A DNA stretch of 64,000 nucleotides, from the NCBI GenBank assembly GCA_045642565.1, contig JAZUJE010000002.1:62001-126000 (forward strand), written 5' to 3'. The notes under the pieces were generated by a model. The model saw nothing but the letters and a program-made list of their open reading frames with translations, was not told where the DNA came from and did not search any database. Source of the DNA: UBA1764 sp045642565. Its GTDB lineage: Bacteria; Bacillota; Clostridia; Peptostreptococcales; Anaerovoracaceae. The translations under genes were made by a program, and so were the position numbers. This document shows positions 51,796 to 60,271 of the stretch, one piece after another. Within the stretch, counting starts at the first letter, position 1, and each line of letters opens with the position of its first letter.

Positions 51796-54726
51796 CTAAA
51801 GTCTCCTTACTATAAACGCTTCTATCTGTGGGTCAAATTTGCAAACAGATCTATAACTGCAATATTTGCAAGATGTATCTTTATTAACAGTATATTTCGG
51901 ATCTATAGAAATTTTGCCTGCTTGCAAATCTGCTATGGTTCGTGTCAAACTTTCTCTGAATTTTTCTCTTAACTCTTCATACTCATTTGCAGTAAGAGCT
52001 TTTTTTACATTGACAACTGTTGAACTTTCGTTTTCTTTAAGCCTCTTATCCAATGCTGCCATTTCATCAGGGTTTGATACAAAAGGTCCGTCAAGTCTAT
52101 ATTGTTCTGAAATCTTCTCCGCAATTTTTTCATCAATTTCGCCAAGTTCAAGATGCGCAATATCAATTTCTGCAGAAGGATCTGCTATATGGAAATAGAA
52201 ACTTCCAATTGGTTTTGCGCCACCTTGTGTTGCCGATTCTAAATAGAGCATAAGCTGCAATGACAGGCCTTTTTCAATAAGATCTTTATTAAACTCTGTG
52301 ACACCCGATTTATAATCTATTACTTTCACAAGAGTTTCCGTTGATAACTGTGTTGTATCAAGCCTATCTATCTTACCGTATATTTTGGTTCCTTTAAAAG
52401 TAAAATCAAAACGCTTTTCTGCTTCTATTTTATCAATGTTGCCTTGTCTAACCTGTTCTATCATACGACTTGCGAAGCGAGTCGATAATGCTTTAAGTTT
52501 ATCGATTCTATATTGTTCGGCAAAACTCTTTTTGAACAAGCCTGTAGTATCTTCTTCACGAATATTATCAATTTCTTTAGAAACAAAATCTTTTATCTCC
52601 TTTTCTGAAATTGTTTGCCAAAGAGATGAAGCATCGCTAACCTTTTCGCTACTATTTGACAGATGGTTTGCCAGCCTTTGCAAAACATCATGATGAATAT
52701 CGCCGATATTATTTGCTTTTAAACTGAAGTCTTCTATTTCTTCCGCTTTGAGCCCATATTTAACAAAATATGAATATGGACATAACGCATACTTTTCTAA
52801 AGCAGACGGACTCACAACATCAGACTTTAAGATTTCTTTGCAAACATCTTTGCTTAATTTTTCATCTTCATTTTTGTATAACAAGCCTGATACTATTGCT
52901 TTATATCTTTCACTCTGTGAAAATTTATTTGCCGCAGTTTTCCATTTTTCATCAAGCTCTATGCCGTCGCTTTTCAAATTTCTTAATTTGTTAATAAGCT
53001 CTTCTAATGTAAATATATCCGGAGTATTTTCCTGCTTAGGCAAATCGCTTATTAAATATGAAGGACTTTGTTCTTTACCTTCAGTATCAGAATTTGAATA
53101 AGTAAAATACAATTTTTCCGATGGAGTTTCAAAGGCTTCATAAAGAATTGTTTTATCTTCTTTTGCAATTTGATTATAATCTTTGCAAAGATTTATTCCC
53201 GCTGAATATAGTTTGCCAATTTCTTCATCTGTTAAAATTGCGCTCGCATTCAAATTGCGAGGAACGCAACCATCAACAAAAGAGCTTATAAACAAAGCTT
53301 TTACTTTATTTGCTTTTGTCCTATAAAGATCACCGATGATAATGCATCCTGATGTTTGAGGCAGCAAGCCGATTTTTACATCTTTAAATGCATTTTTAAT
53401 AATATCGCGGTATTCTGAATTTGAAAGTTCTTCGTCTCCGAGAAGTTCTACAAGCTGATCTAATATTTCAACAATTACAGACCAGGCTTGTGCAAGTTCT
53501 TCTGAAGCTTCGATATATCCAGCATCTGATAAATTTTGGATATCAGCTTCAAGTTTTTCCGGAAGCTTAAAATCTTCAACTAAAAATTTATAGAGAACAC
53601 GACTTTTAGCCTCTCCGGTCTTTGCCTCGGAAAAATCTTTGAAGAAATCTTCTGTAAGACGTGCGAAATCGTCCCTTGCTATTTCCGCATTCTTTTTCTT
53701 CTCGCCGCCATACTTAAAGTTGGTAAAGAATGCATCTTTCTTTATATGATAACTCTTAACATAGTTTGTAAAATCGGGGTCATCAACAAATTGCATTACT
53801 AAATGCGGGGCGCAACCATCTGCGGCTATATCAAGAAGATTAACAATCTTTGCAGCCGCACTTATATGCATTATGCTTTTCTTCTCATCAAGATATACAG
53901 GAATATTAAGGCTTTCGAATATACGCTTGAAATTCGGTCCATCATTAAGAATATTAGCAGACAATATCATGATATCTTCTGCTTTATATTTTTCTTCACG
54001 AATAAGTCTTAATATTTCCGCAGCAATTTTAATTGCTTCCTTATAAGATGAATCTGTTGCGATTACAGCTTGAAGCGTTTGAGGAAATTCTTCTTTTATA
54101 TTTAAAGGCACCACATGACAGCCAAAACTATTTTCATTTAGTGCACTTAAAAATGCTTTTTCGTTTTTTGTAAATGAATAGAACCCGGCAAACCATATTT
54201 CAGATTGCTTTATCCAATCACATTTTGAAACTTGAGATGTAGCAAAGCTTAAGCCATCTTCTGAATCCATATATTTTCCTGACATATATGTTTCGTATGC
54301 AGTTTTCAGCTTGGACATATCGCTTAGTTTTTCTTTTAAAAGTTCCGGAGCATCATTTGGAATTTCAAATCCTTCACTTTGCGTTTGTTTAACTTGAAGC
54401 AAAAAGTCACCGGCTGCTGAAAGAAATTCAGAGCTATTTGTAAAGTTTTGATATAAGCTAAGCTTTGATTCTCTTGCGCATTTTCTAAGTATCATATTGC
54501 GGCCAAGACTTGTTATTGCCGTCTTGCCGGAGCCTCCTGTTTTACTGATTATTTCAGCTCTAAGCTTATTTCCCGACATAATCTGCAAATCAAAGAAACC
54601 TTCTTTTTTAAGCATATCAAAAGCTGCGGCTTCTGCTGAAAGTGTCAGCTGAGCCGGAACAATCAAAAGCTTTTGCGAAGCTTCACTCTTTTGTATTTCG
54701 TTAAAAAGTTCTTTTGTAAATTTCAT
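51796..54726 (-). CDS. addB: AddB/RexB-like nuclease subunit (iron-sulphur PD-(D/E)XK)
   Basis: A 976-residue protein with the AddB plan: a degenerate helicase N-terminal half (LGRNMILRKCARE is the conserved early helix) and a C-terminal iron-sulphur nuclease. The four cluster Cys are Cys649 (YALCPYSYF) and Cys953/956/962 (CKYCSYRSVC). Nuclease residues are His678/His679 region, Asp787 (GKIDRLD), Asp804 and Lys806 (VIDYKSG) and Gln824 (LQLMLY). The N-terminal Walker A is not recognisable and it is shorter than typical AddB (about 1,150). The usual addA is not adjacent on either side. Confidence 0.82.
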   Translation of the reverse strand: MKFTKELFNEIQKSEASQKLLIVPAQLTLSAEAAAFDMLKKEGFFDLQIMSGNKLRAEIISKTGGSGKTAITSLGRNMILRKCARESKLSLYQNFTNSSEFLSAAGDFLLQVKQTQSEGFEIPNDAPELLKEKLSDMSKLKTAYETYMSGKYMDSEDGLSFATSQVSKCDWIKQSEIWFAGFYSFTKNEKAFLSALNENSFGCHVVPLNIKEEFPQTLQAVIATDSSYKEAIKIAAEILRLIREEKYKAEDIMILSANILNDGPNFKRIFESLNIPVYLDEKKSIMHISAAAKIVNLLDIAADGCAPHLVMQFVDDPDFTNYVKSYHIKKDAFFTNFKYGGEKKKNAEIARDDFARLTEDFFKDFSEAKTGEAKSRVLYKFLVEDFKLPEKLEADIQNLSDAGYIEASEELAQAWSVIVEILDQLVELLGDEELSNSEYRDIIKNAFKDVKIGLLPQTSGCIIIGDLYRTKANKVKALFISSFVDGCVPRNLNASAILTDEEIGKLYSAGINLCKDYNQIAKEDKTILYEAFETPSEKLYFTYSNSDTEGKEQSPSYLISDLPKQENTPDIFTLEELINKLRNLKSDGIELDEKWKTAANKFSQSERYKAIVSGLLYKNEDEKLSKDVCKEILKSDVVSPSALEKYALCPYSYFVKYGLKAEEIEDFSLKANNIGDIHHDVLQRLANHLSNSSEKVSDASSLWQTISEKEIKDFVSKEIDNIREEDTTGLFKKSFAEQYRIDKLKALSTRFASRMIEQVRQGNIDKIEAEKRFDFTFKGTKIYGKIDRLDTTQLSTETLVKVIDYKSGVTEFNKDLIEKGLSLQLMLYLESATQGGAKPIGSFYFHIADPSAEIDIAHLELGEIDEKIAEKISEQYRLDGPFVSNPDEMAALDKRLKENESSTVVNVKKALTANEYEELREKFRESLTRTIADLQAGKISIDPKYTVNKDTSCKYCSYRSVCKFDPQIEAFIVRRL

Positions 54727-55496
54727 GCAAACACATCATATGCCAATTTGACAAGCAAAATCAGTACAGCTACACTCATCATGATTCTTATAAATGGTGC
54801 ACCTTTTTTAATTGCTAAATTTGAACCTATATAATTTCCTAATATGTTACTTGCTGCGGTAATTGCCACAAGAGGCCAAATAACCGCATCAATCAATATG
54901 TAATGAATTGCCGAACCAAGCCCTGTGCAAAAATTTAAAAGCTTTGAGTTGCCTCCGGCAGTTTTTAAATTAAATTTTAAGACACTGGCAAAAATCATAA
55001 TAGCAAAAGTTCCTGTTCCAGGACCAACAATACCATCGTAAAGTCCAAGTGTTAGTCCTGTTATAATTGACACTACCCAAACTTTTACTGCCGGAATTGT
55101 TTCAAAAGCGTCCTCGGAACCAAAGTCTTTTTTAAATATCAGAAACAATGCTGCAAACGGAGTAACACAAATAATTATTTTTTGAAAAAATACAGCATCA
55201 AGTGCAAAGATAATATGCGCAGCGATATTTGATCCTATAATTCCGCTAACTGCACTTATGAGAGTGACCTTTACATTGATATTGCCTGATTTTAAATATT
55301 TATATGTTGCGACACTGGTCCCTATACATGCACTTGTTTTATTACAAGCAAAAGCTGTATGTGTTGGAAGACCTGTTAAAAGGTATGCAGGTAATGAAAT
55401 ACACCCACCGCCTCCGGCGATGGAATCAACGAAACCTGCGAAAAACATTGCGCACGTAACAAATATTAACTTTCCAATAGTTATTCCGTAAAACAT
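54723..55496 (-). CDS. TSUP (TauE/SafE) family anion permease
   Basis: A 257-residue membrane protein with about eight helices and the TSUP signatures FAGFVDSIAGGGGCISLPAYL at the start and the mirrored LGLYDGIVGPGTGTFAIMIF in the second half. This family exports sulphite, sulphoacetate or related organic anions. Its stop overlaps the start of addB by four bases. TATAAT (minus strand) lies about 20 bases upstream of the ATG. Substrate unknown. Confidence 0.88.
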   Translation of the reverse strand: MFYGITIGKLIFVTCAMFFAGFVDSIAGGGGCISLPAYLLTGLPTHTAFACNKTSACIGTSVATYKYLKSGNINVKVTLISAVSGIIGSNIAAHIIFALDAVFFQKIIICVTPFAALFLIFKKDFGSEDAFETIPAVKVWVVSIITGLTLGLYDGIVGPGTGTFAIMIFASVLKFNLKTAGGNSKLLNFCTGLGSAIHYILIDAVIWPLVAITAASNILGNYIGSNLAIKKGAPFIRIMMSVAVLILLVKLAYDVFA

Positions 55497-55570
55497 AATA
55501 TTTACCTAACATTTTATTATACCATAATAAAGTGCGTTATGGAGAATAGAGGACGAATGGTTCTTGGAAT

Positions 55571-55603
55571 AAAAAAATAGAGCTCACTAAGGAGCTCTAT
55601 TTT
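55571..55603 (-). terminator. Rho-independent terminator of the CoA-transferase operon
   Basis: Perfect twelve-base stem AAAATAGAGCTC/GAGCTCTATTTT with a six-base loop and a continuing run of T on the minus strand, 15 bases after the subunit B stop codon. Confidence 0.92.
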
Positions 55604-55617
55604 AAAGCGCTTATATA

Positions 55618-56280
55618 TTAGTCAACCATTGATTTGAGGTTTTCGCTAATGATAAGTTCTGCATCTGTTGCAGCCTGTACCTGTTCTGGTGTGAATTCTG
55701 GATTGATTTCTTCAAGAACAAGGCCCTTGTCTGTAACTCTCATAACACCCATTTCTGTGATGATGAGCTTAACTGCATGAACTGCTGTATACGGAAGTGT
55801 GCACTTCTTTAAGATCTTTGGAGATCCCTTTGCTGTATGTTCCATAGCAACGATTACATTTTCTGCACCTGAGAGGAGGTCCATAGCACCACCCATACCA
55901 GGCATCTTCTTGCCAGGGATAATCCAGTTAGAAAGTGAACCTTCTTGGTCAACTTCAAGACCACCAAGGATTGTAGCCTGTACATGGCCACCTCTGATGA
56001 GTCCGAATGAAGCTGATGAATCAATGAAGCATCCGCCAGGAGCAATTCCTGCTGGCTTACCACTTGCATTGATTAAGTGGAAGAAATCCTGTTCCTGATA
56101 CTTTCCAACAGGAGCAGCATTAATCATACCAAGCTCTCCTTGAAGAATTACTTGTACTCCTTCTGGAAGATAAAGTGGAACAAGGTCAGGAATACCAATA
56201 CCGAGGTTAACAACATCTCCGTCATGGAGTTCTTTAGCAACACGCTTTGCGATGAAGCCTTTAATTTCAGATTTATCCAT
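55618..56280 (-). CDS. Acetate/butyrate-type CoA-transferase, beta subunit
   Basis: A 220-residue family I CoA-transferase subunit B (AtoA/CtfB/ScoB type). KGFIAKRVAKELHDGDVVNLGIGIPDLVP is the family N-terminus; the catalytic Glu is that in LQGELGMI, and GGHVQATILGGLEVDQEG follows. It swaps CoA between short-chain acids and acyl- or acetoacetyl-CoA. It is 15 bases after subunit A, and the pair is transcribed from one promoter with its own terminator. Substrate acids cannot be fixed from sequence. Confidence 0.93.
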   Translation of the reverse strand: MDKSEIKGFIAKRVAKELHDGDVVNLGIGIPDLVPLYLPEGVQVILQGELGMINAAPVGKYQEQDFFHLINASGKPAGIAPGGCFIDSSASFGLIRGGHVQATILGGLEVDQEGSLSNWIIPGKKMPGMGGAMDLLSGAENVIVAMEHTAKGSPKILKKCTLPYTAVHAVKLIITEMGVMRVTDKGLVLEEINPEFTPEQVQAATDAELIISENLKSMVD

Positions 56281-56295
56281 TGTTATTCCTCCTTC

Positions 56296-56976
56296 TTACT
56301 TGCAAACATAATCTACGCAAATGCCATAAACATGAACATTTTCTGGTTCGATTTCGCCGATTTCAACGATTTCTTCTGGTTCACAAATAACTGTATCTGC
56401 GCACATAGCAACAACAGGGTTAAAGTTCTTTGTTGTTCCTTTGTACCATACATTACCAGCCTTATCGCACTTTGTTCCGCCGATAAGAGCGAAGTCTGCA
56501 TGGAGAGGTTTCATAAGTAAATAATCAACTCCATCAATTGTTTGTTTGCCAAGGCACAGTGGGCTCTGTTCTACGAGTGTACCTACACCTGTCTTTGTGA
56601 GAACGCCGCCAAGTCCGTTTCCGCCTGCACGAATCATTTCTGCAAGTGATCCCTGTGGAACAAGATCTACTGTTAAAGTCTTGTCAACAAGGCTCTGCTG
56701 TCCAGCTTCTGGAAGAATACCAATGTGAGACATAATGCATCTCTTTACGCAATGGTTAGCAACAAGCCATGCATTGCCATAGTATTCATCTACAGGACCA
56801 TATCCAGGACCGCAACCAGGGTCGTTAGAAATGATTGTAAGATCCTTTTTGCCTTCGAGTCCCATTTCCTTTAAGAGCTGGAGTGGGCTTCCGCAACCTA
56901 CAAATCCGCCAACAGCAATTGTAGCGCCATCAGGAATCATAGCTGCAGCCTCTTTGATTGAAATAAATTTAGGCAT
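56296..56976 (-). CDS. Acetate/butyrate-type CoA-transferase, alpha subunit
   Basis: A 226-residue subunit A (AtoD/CtfA/ScoA type). FISIKEAAAMIPDGATIAVGGFVGCGSP is the CoA-binding N-terminal motif, with VTLDLVPQGSLAEMIRAGGNGLGG-like text (TVDLVPQGSLAEMIRAGGNG) and YLLMKPLHADFALIGGTKCD. The open frame extends to 57012, but AGGAGG stands six bases before the ATG at 56976, which also gives the usual family start MPKFISIKEA. Its promoter carries a strong palindrome. Confidence 0.93.
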   Translation of the reverse strand: MPKFISIKEAAAMIPDGATIAVGGFVGCGSPLQLLKEMGLEGKKDLTIISNDPGCGPGYGPVDEYYGNAWLVANHCVKRCIMSHIGILPEAGQQSLVDKTLTVDLVPQGSLAEMIRAGGNGLGGVLTKTGVGTLVEQSPLCLGKQTIDGVDYLLMKPLHADFALIGGTKCDKAGNVWYKGTTKNFNPVVAMCADTVICEPEEIVEIGEIEPENVHVYGICVDYVCK

Positions 56977-56999
56977 CTTAATCCTCCTACTAAAATATA

Positions 57000-57041
57000 A
57001 CGTTTTGATCAAAACGTCACTGTTGTGACATACTTATTATA
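57000..57041 (-). promoter_or_regulatory. CoA-transferase promoter with two adjacent dyads
   Basis: TATAAT at 57036-57041 (minus strand). Directly downstream lie GTCAC-N4-GTGAC (57016-57029) and the perfect 18-bp palindrome ACGTTTTGATCAAAACGT (57000-57017). They sit at or just after the transcription start, ideal for a repressor operator; the second could also fold in the messenger. Confidence 0.72.
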
Positions 57042-57054
57042 TCATATTTCTTTA

Positions 57055-57726
57055 TTAAATTGTTATTTTTTTATCAACGACTTTTTCCGGCAATATCGCT
57101 AAAAATGTGAATATCAGTGCAATGCTGAGAATAATTCCGCTAATAATATCTGTTGCCCAATGCCAGCCGCTTAAGAATCTGCCGCCCACAATAATAGCTA
57201 TCATAAACAGACAACCGATTTTTCCAATAAGGCTCCTGAGCGGATCTTTGACTTTGCGTCTGATTTCGATAAGAAGAGATGCAAATACCACAACTCCCAA
57301 TACCGTATGGCTGCTTGGGAAGCTTGCCTCAAGAACGCCGTCTTCTAATACCGGTCTGTAATTGATGGCAACTTTAGAAAAAATAACATAAGCAAGTATT
57401 GCAAGTATGTACAAGATGCCAAGACAAATAAGATCAGGATCAACTTTCTTTAAGCTTTTAGTTGTAAATAATTGCTTGGCTCCTATCACACCAAAGACAG
57501 CACAAACAAAAATACTAAAATAGCCAAGAAGCTGTGTCATCTCGTACATGATTTCATTTGGAGGACACGCGTCTGCAATACTCTTGTTAAAGCTCGCGAA
57601 TCCTATCTCTGATCCTAACGGACCTATTGCTTGCACATCATAATTTTGCACTAAATATATTGATACCCCAAATAGTGCAAAAAAGATTGCCGCAGCAATA
57701 ATAAATATTACCCTTTTTGATTTCAT
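57055..57726 (-). CDS. PAP2-family membrane phosphatase
   Basis: A 223-residue protein with six helices and the three PAP2 motifs: KVAINYRP, FPSSHTVLG and the GRFLSGWHWATDI segment with the catalytic His-Asp pair. Such enzymes dephosphorylate undecaprenyl diphosphate or phosphatidic acid outside the membrane. It is 18 bases downstream of the ABC-transporter ATPase gene stop region and may be cotranscribed with it. Confidence 0.88.
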   Translation of the reverse strand: MKSKRVIFIIAAAIFFALFGVSIYLVQNYDVQAIGPLGSEIGFASFNKSIADACPPNEIMYEMTQLLGYFSIFVCAVFGVIGAKQLFTTKSLKKVDPDLICLGILYILAILAYVIFSKVAINYRPVLEDGVLEASFPSSHTVLGVVVFASLLIEIRRKVKDPLRSLIGKIGCLFMIAIIVGGRFLSGWHWATDIISGIILSIALIFTFLAILPEKVVDKKITI

Positions 57727-57744
57727 TTTAATTCCCCTTTTTGA

Positions 57745-58497
57745 TTATAAAACTTTTGATAAGAAATCTTTAAGTCGATCTGACTTAGGATTAGTAAACA
57801 ATTCTTCCGGAGTCCCCTGTTCAATCAGATGTCCACCTTCCATAAAGATTGCTCTGGTTGCTACTTCGCGCGCGAATCCCATTTCGTGTGTTACAACAAC
57901 CATTGTCATTCCATGCTGTGCTAATTCTTTCATTACATCAAGCACTTCACCAATCATTTCCGGATCAAGCGCAGATGTAGGTTCATCAAACAACATAATT
58001 TCAGGTTCCATCATAAGAGCTCTTACAATTGCAATACGTTGCTTTTGCCCGCCGGAAAGTTGCGATGGATAACTATCGCCTCTATCACCAAGACCTACTC
58101 TATCAAGAAGAGCCTGAGCTTTTTTAACAGCTTCAGCTTCGGTCATCTTTTTAAGTTGTACCGGAGCAAGTGTCATATTCTTCATAATAGTCATATGTGG
58201 GAACAAGTTAAAATGCTGAAATACCATGCCCATTTTCTGACGATGAAGATTAATATCATTGTTCTTATTTGTAATGTCTGTTCCATCAAGATAGATATGT
58301 CCTTCTGTTGGAACTTCTAACAAATTAAGGCATCTTAAAAATGTCGATTTACCGGAGCCTGATGGTCCGATGAGAACCATAACATCACCTTTGTTTACAT
58401 CAAGACTGATGCCATCAAGTGCCTTTATTTTTCCATCTTTATAATGCTTTTTTAAGTCTTTAACTTGTATAATTGCTTCACTCATATTATCTCTCAC
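57745..58497 (-). CDS. Polar amino-acid ABC transporter, ATP-binding protein
   Basis: A 250-residue GlnQ/ArtP-type ATPase. Walker A GPSGSGKST, Q-loop in MVFQHFNLFPHMT, signature LSGGQKQRIAIVRAL, Walker B IMLFDEPTSALDPE and the switch His in VVVTHEMGFAREVA. Residues 1-4 may be an overlong start; the second Met (MSEAIIQV) at 58485 is equally likely. It overlaps the permease gene by 11 bases. Third gene of a binding-protein, permease, ATPase operon. Confidence 0.95.
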   Translation of the reverse strand: MRDNMSEAIIQVKDLKKHYKDGKIKALDGISLDVNKGDVMVLIGPSGSGKSTFLRCLNLLEVPTEGHIYLDGTDITNKNNDINLHRQKMGMVFQHFNLFPHMTIMKNMTLAPVQLKKMTEAEAVKKAQALLDRVGLGDRGDSYPSQLSGGQKQRIAIVRALMMEPEIMLFDEPTSALDPEMIGEVLDVMKELAQHGMTMVVVTHEMGFAREVATRAIFMEGGHLIEQGTPEELFTNPKSDRLKDFLSKVL

Positions 58498-59206
58498 TGT
58501 TGCGCATCTTCTTTTCTAAGACACCAACTAATTTACTAAAGAAAATAACCATAATTAAGTAAATTGCAGCAACTGCCAAAAGAGGCATAGCCTGAATATA
58601 AGTTGCTCCTCTTATGATTTCTCCACCCTTTGTAAGATCTGTTACTGCTACATAACAAGCAACTGATGTTTCCTTAAGAAGCACAATAAATTCGTTTGCA
58701 AGTGCAGGAAGAACAGATTTGAGTGCTTGTGGGATAACTATATGCCACATGGTCTGCACAAAATTCAAACCAAGGCTGCGCCCGGCTTCCATTTGTCCAC
58801 CATCAATTGACATAATGCCACCACGAATAATTTCTGCAACGTATGCTCCGGAATTAATTCCGAATGTGAGCATTGCAACTGGTATACCATTTTTTGCTGT
58901 ACTGAAAATTACAAAGAACATAATCATGATTTGAATCATAACCGGAGTTCCTCGAATTATTGTTAAGTAAAGCTGGCAAATTGAGTTTCCAACTTTAAGT
59001 AAGCTTTTACCAAGGCCCGGTTTCATTGATGTATAATTCTTATCATAGGTTGAACGAATAACAGCTACAATTGAACCGAGCACAATACCAATGATAACTG
59101 CAAAAAAGGCAATCTTAATTGTATTGCCCAAGCCTTTAACAATATACTTGTATCTGTTTTTAGTGATAAAGCATGTTATAAAATCTTTTTTTATTTTTTC
59201 AAACAT
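58487..59206 (-). CDS. Polar amino-acid ABC transporter, permease
   Basis: A 239-residue HisM/GlnP-type permease with five helices. The EAA loop that touches the ATPase reads IRGGIMSIDGGQMEAGRSLG, and the N-terminal GLGNTIKIAFFAVIIGIVLG is typical. An N-terminal basic segment of about 25 residues (KKDFITCFITKNRYKYI) is common in clostridial forms. One permease gene means it must work as a homodimer. Confidence 0.94.
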   Translation of the reverse strand: MFEKIKKDFITCFITKNRYKYIVKGLGNTIKIAFFAVIIGIVLGSIVAVIRSTYDKNYTSMKPGLGKSLLKVGNSICQLYLTIIRGTPVMIQIMIMFFVIFSTAKNGIPVAMLTFGINSGAYVAEIIRGGIMSIDGGQMEAGRSLGLNFVQTMWHIVIPQALKSVLPALANEFIVLLKETSVACYVAVTDLTKGGEIIRGATYIQAMPLLAVAAIYLIMVIFFSKLVGVLEKKMRNSER

Positions 59207-59224
59207 AGTTTTCTAAAACGATGT

Positions 59225-59252
59225 AAACGAAGCAGTATACGCTGCTTCGTTT
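59225..59252 (-). other. Intergenic stem-loop inside the ABC operon
   Basis: Eleven-bp stem AAACGAAGCAG/CTGCTTCGTTT with a six-base loop between the binding-protein gene and the permease gene, without a strong U-run. Hairpins here usually stabilise the upstream message or cause partial termination so that binding protein is made in excess. Confidence 0.7.
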
Positions 59253-59296
59253 ATCTTTTATCTTATGCGTTTTTTAGGAATATAAATTTTAACTGA

Positions 59297-60061
59297 TTAC
59301 TGAATATACTTATCTACAATCTTCTGAAGTGAACCATCTGCGATGAGTTCTTCAAGAGCTGCATTAACCTTATCAAATAATTCTGTATTGTCTTTTGCAA
59401 TTGCGATAGCGTAATCTTCAACGCTGTATTCAGAATCAAGAATGACTAAACCTTCATTTGCTGCAACAAGAGCTTTAGCTGGTTCTTTGTCGAGAAGTAC
59501 GCAATTAACCTGTCCGTTCTTTAAAGCTTCTACAGCATCTGTTGTTTTCTGGAAGCTCTTAACTTCACCAAGACCTGCATCTTCTATATCCCATGTTGCA
59601 TAGAGGAATCCTGTTGTACCAGCCTGAGTACCAACAATGTTGTATGCACCATCTACGAAGAGATCATCAACTGTTGTTATAGGACTTCCTTCTGGAACGA
59701 TAAGTACCTGAACACCTGTTGCATAACTTGTTGTGAAGTTAACTTGTTCAAGACGTTCTTCTGTGACTGTCATACCAGCCATACCCATATCATATTTTCC
59801 AGTCTGAACACCAGGGATTATTGAATCGAATGCAATATCAACAGCTTCGAAATCCATTCCGAGCTTTTCAGCGATTGCTGCACCAACTTCTACATCGATG
59901 CCCACAAGCTTGTCTCCATCATAATATTCATATGGCTGGAATGTTCCTTCTGTTGCCATTGTTAATGTTTCCTTTGCGTCTGCATTTGTATTATCCTGAC
60001 CGCAAGCTGCAAATGAAAAGATCATTGCGAGTGCAAGAACTATTACTAATACTTTTTTCAT
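59297..60061 (-). CDS. Polar amino-acid ABC transporter, substrate-binding lipoprotein
   Basis: A 254-residue family 3 solute-binding protein. Signal peptide with lipobox FAACG (Cys20) then a short Asp/Asn linker. The ligand domain has TEGTFQPYEYYDGDKLVGIDVEV, MGMAGMTVTEERLEQVNFTTSY with the ligand-carboxylate Arg, and the KNGQVNCVLLDKEPA hinge strand. The binding-site Arg/Asp pattern fits an amino acid; ArgR-like boxes at its promoter favour arginine or another basic amino acid. AAGGAG precedes the ATG. Confidence 0.93.
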   Translation of the reverse strand: MKKVLVIVLALAMIFSFAACGQDNTNADAKETLTMATEGTFQPYEYYDGDKLVGIDVEVGAAIAEKLGMDFEAVDIAFDSIIPGVQTGKYDMGMAGMTVTEERLEQVNFTTSYATGVQVLIVPEGSPITTVDDLFVDGAYNIVGTQAGTTGFLYATWDIEDAGLGEVKSFQKTTDAVEALKNGQVNCVLLDKEPAKALVAANEGLVILDSEYSVEDYAIAIAKDNTELFDKVNAALEELIADGSLQKIVDKYIQ

Positions 60062-60124
60062 TTTTTAAATCTCCTTTTTTAATGTCGTTATCTTTACGAC
60101 CGTATTTTTTATTGAACAAATCTT

Positions 60125-60224
60125 ATTTTAATCATTTTTATGCATATGTCAACATATTTTATGAATATTTTTGCATATTTTTATACTTTTATGCATAAAA
60201 TAGCTATTTTTATGCATTTATGCA
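60125..60224 (-). promoter_or_regulatory. Promoter of the ABC operon with ArgR-box-like sites
   Basis: Consensus TTGACA (60147-60152), 16 bases, TAAAAT (60125-60130) on the minus strand. TGCAAAAATATTCA (60162-60175) just upstream, a 27-base dyad built on ATGCATAAAA-TAGCTA-TTTTTATGCAT (60191-60217), and TGCATTTATGCA (60213-60224) resemble Firmicute ARG boxes; the spacer itself has TATGCATAAAAATGAT. Confidence 0.65.
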
Positions 60225-60226
60225 CT

Positions 60227-60255
60227 AAAAAAGCGGATGAGCATCGCTCATCCGC
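60227..60255 (-). terminator. Rho-independent terminator of the lipoprotein gene
   Basis: Perfect ten-base stem GCGGATGAGC/GCTCATCCGC with a three-base loop followed by TTTTTT on the minus strand, 16 bases after the lipoprotein stop. It directly abuts the ArgR-like boxes of the downstream operon. Confidence 0.95.
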
Positions 60256-60271
60256 CATATTAAGTACGTCT

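Noticed and set aside
56296..57012. Longer N-terminus for the CoA-transferase alpha subunit starting at 57012
   Set aside because: It would begin inside the palindromic promoter region, and AGGAGG directly precedes the ATG at 56976 that gives the usual family start.
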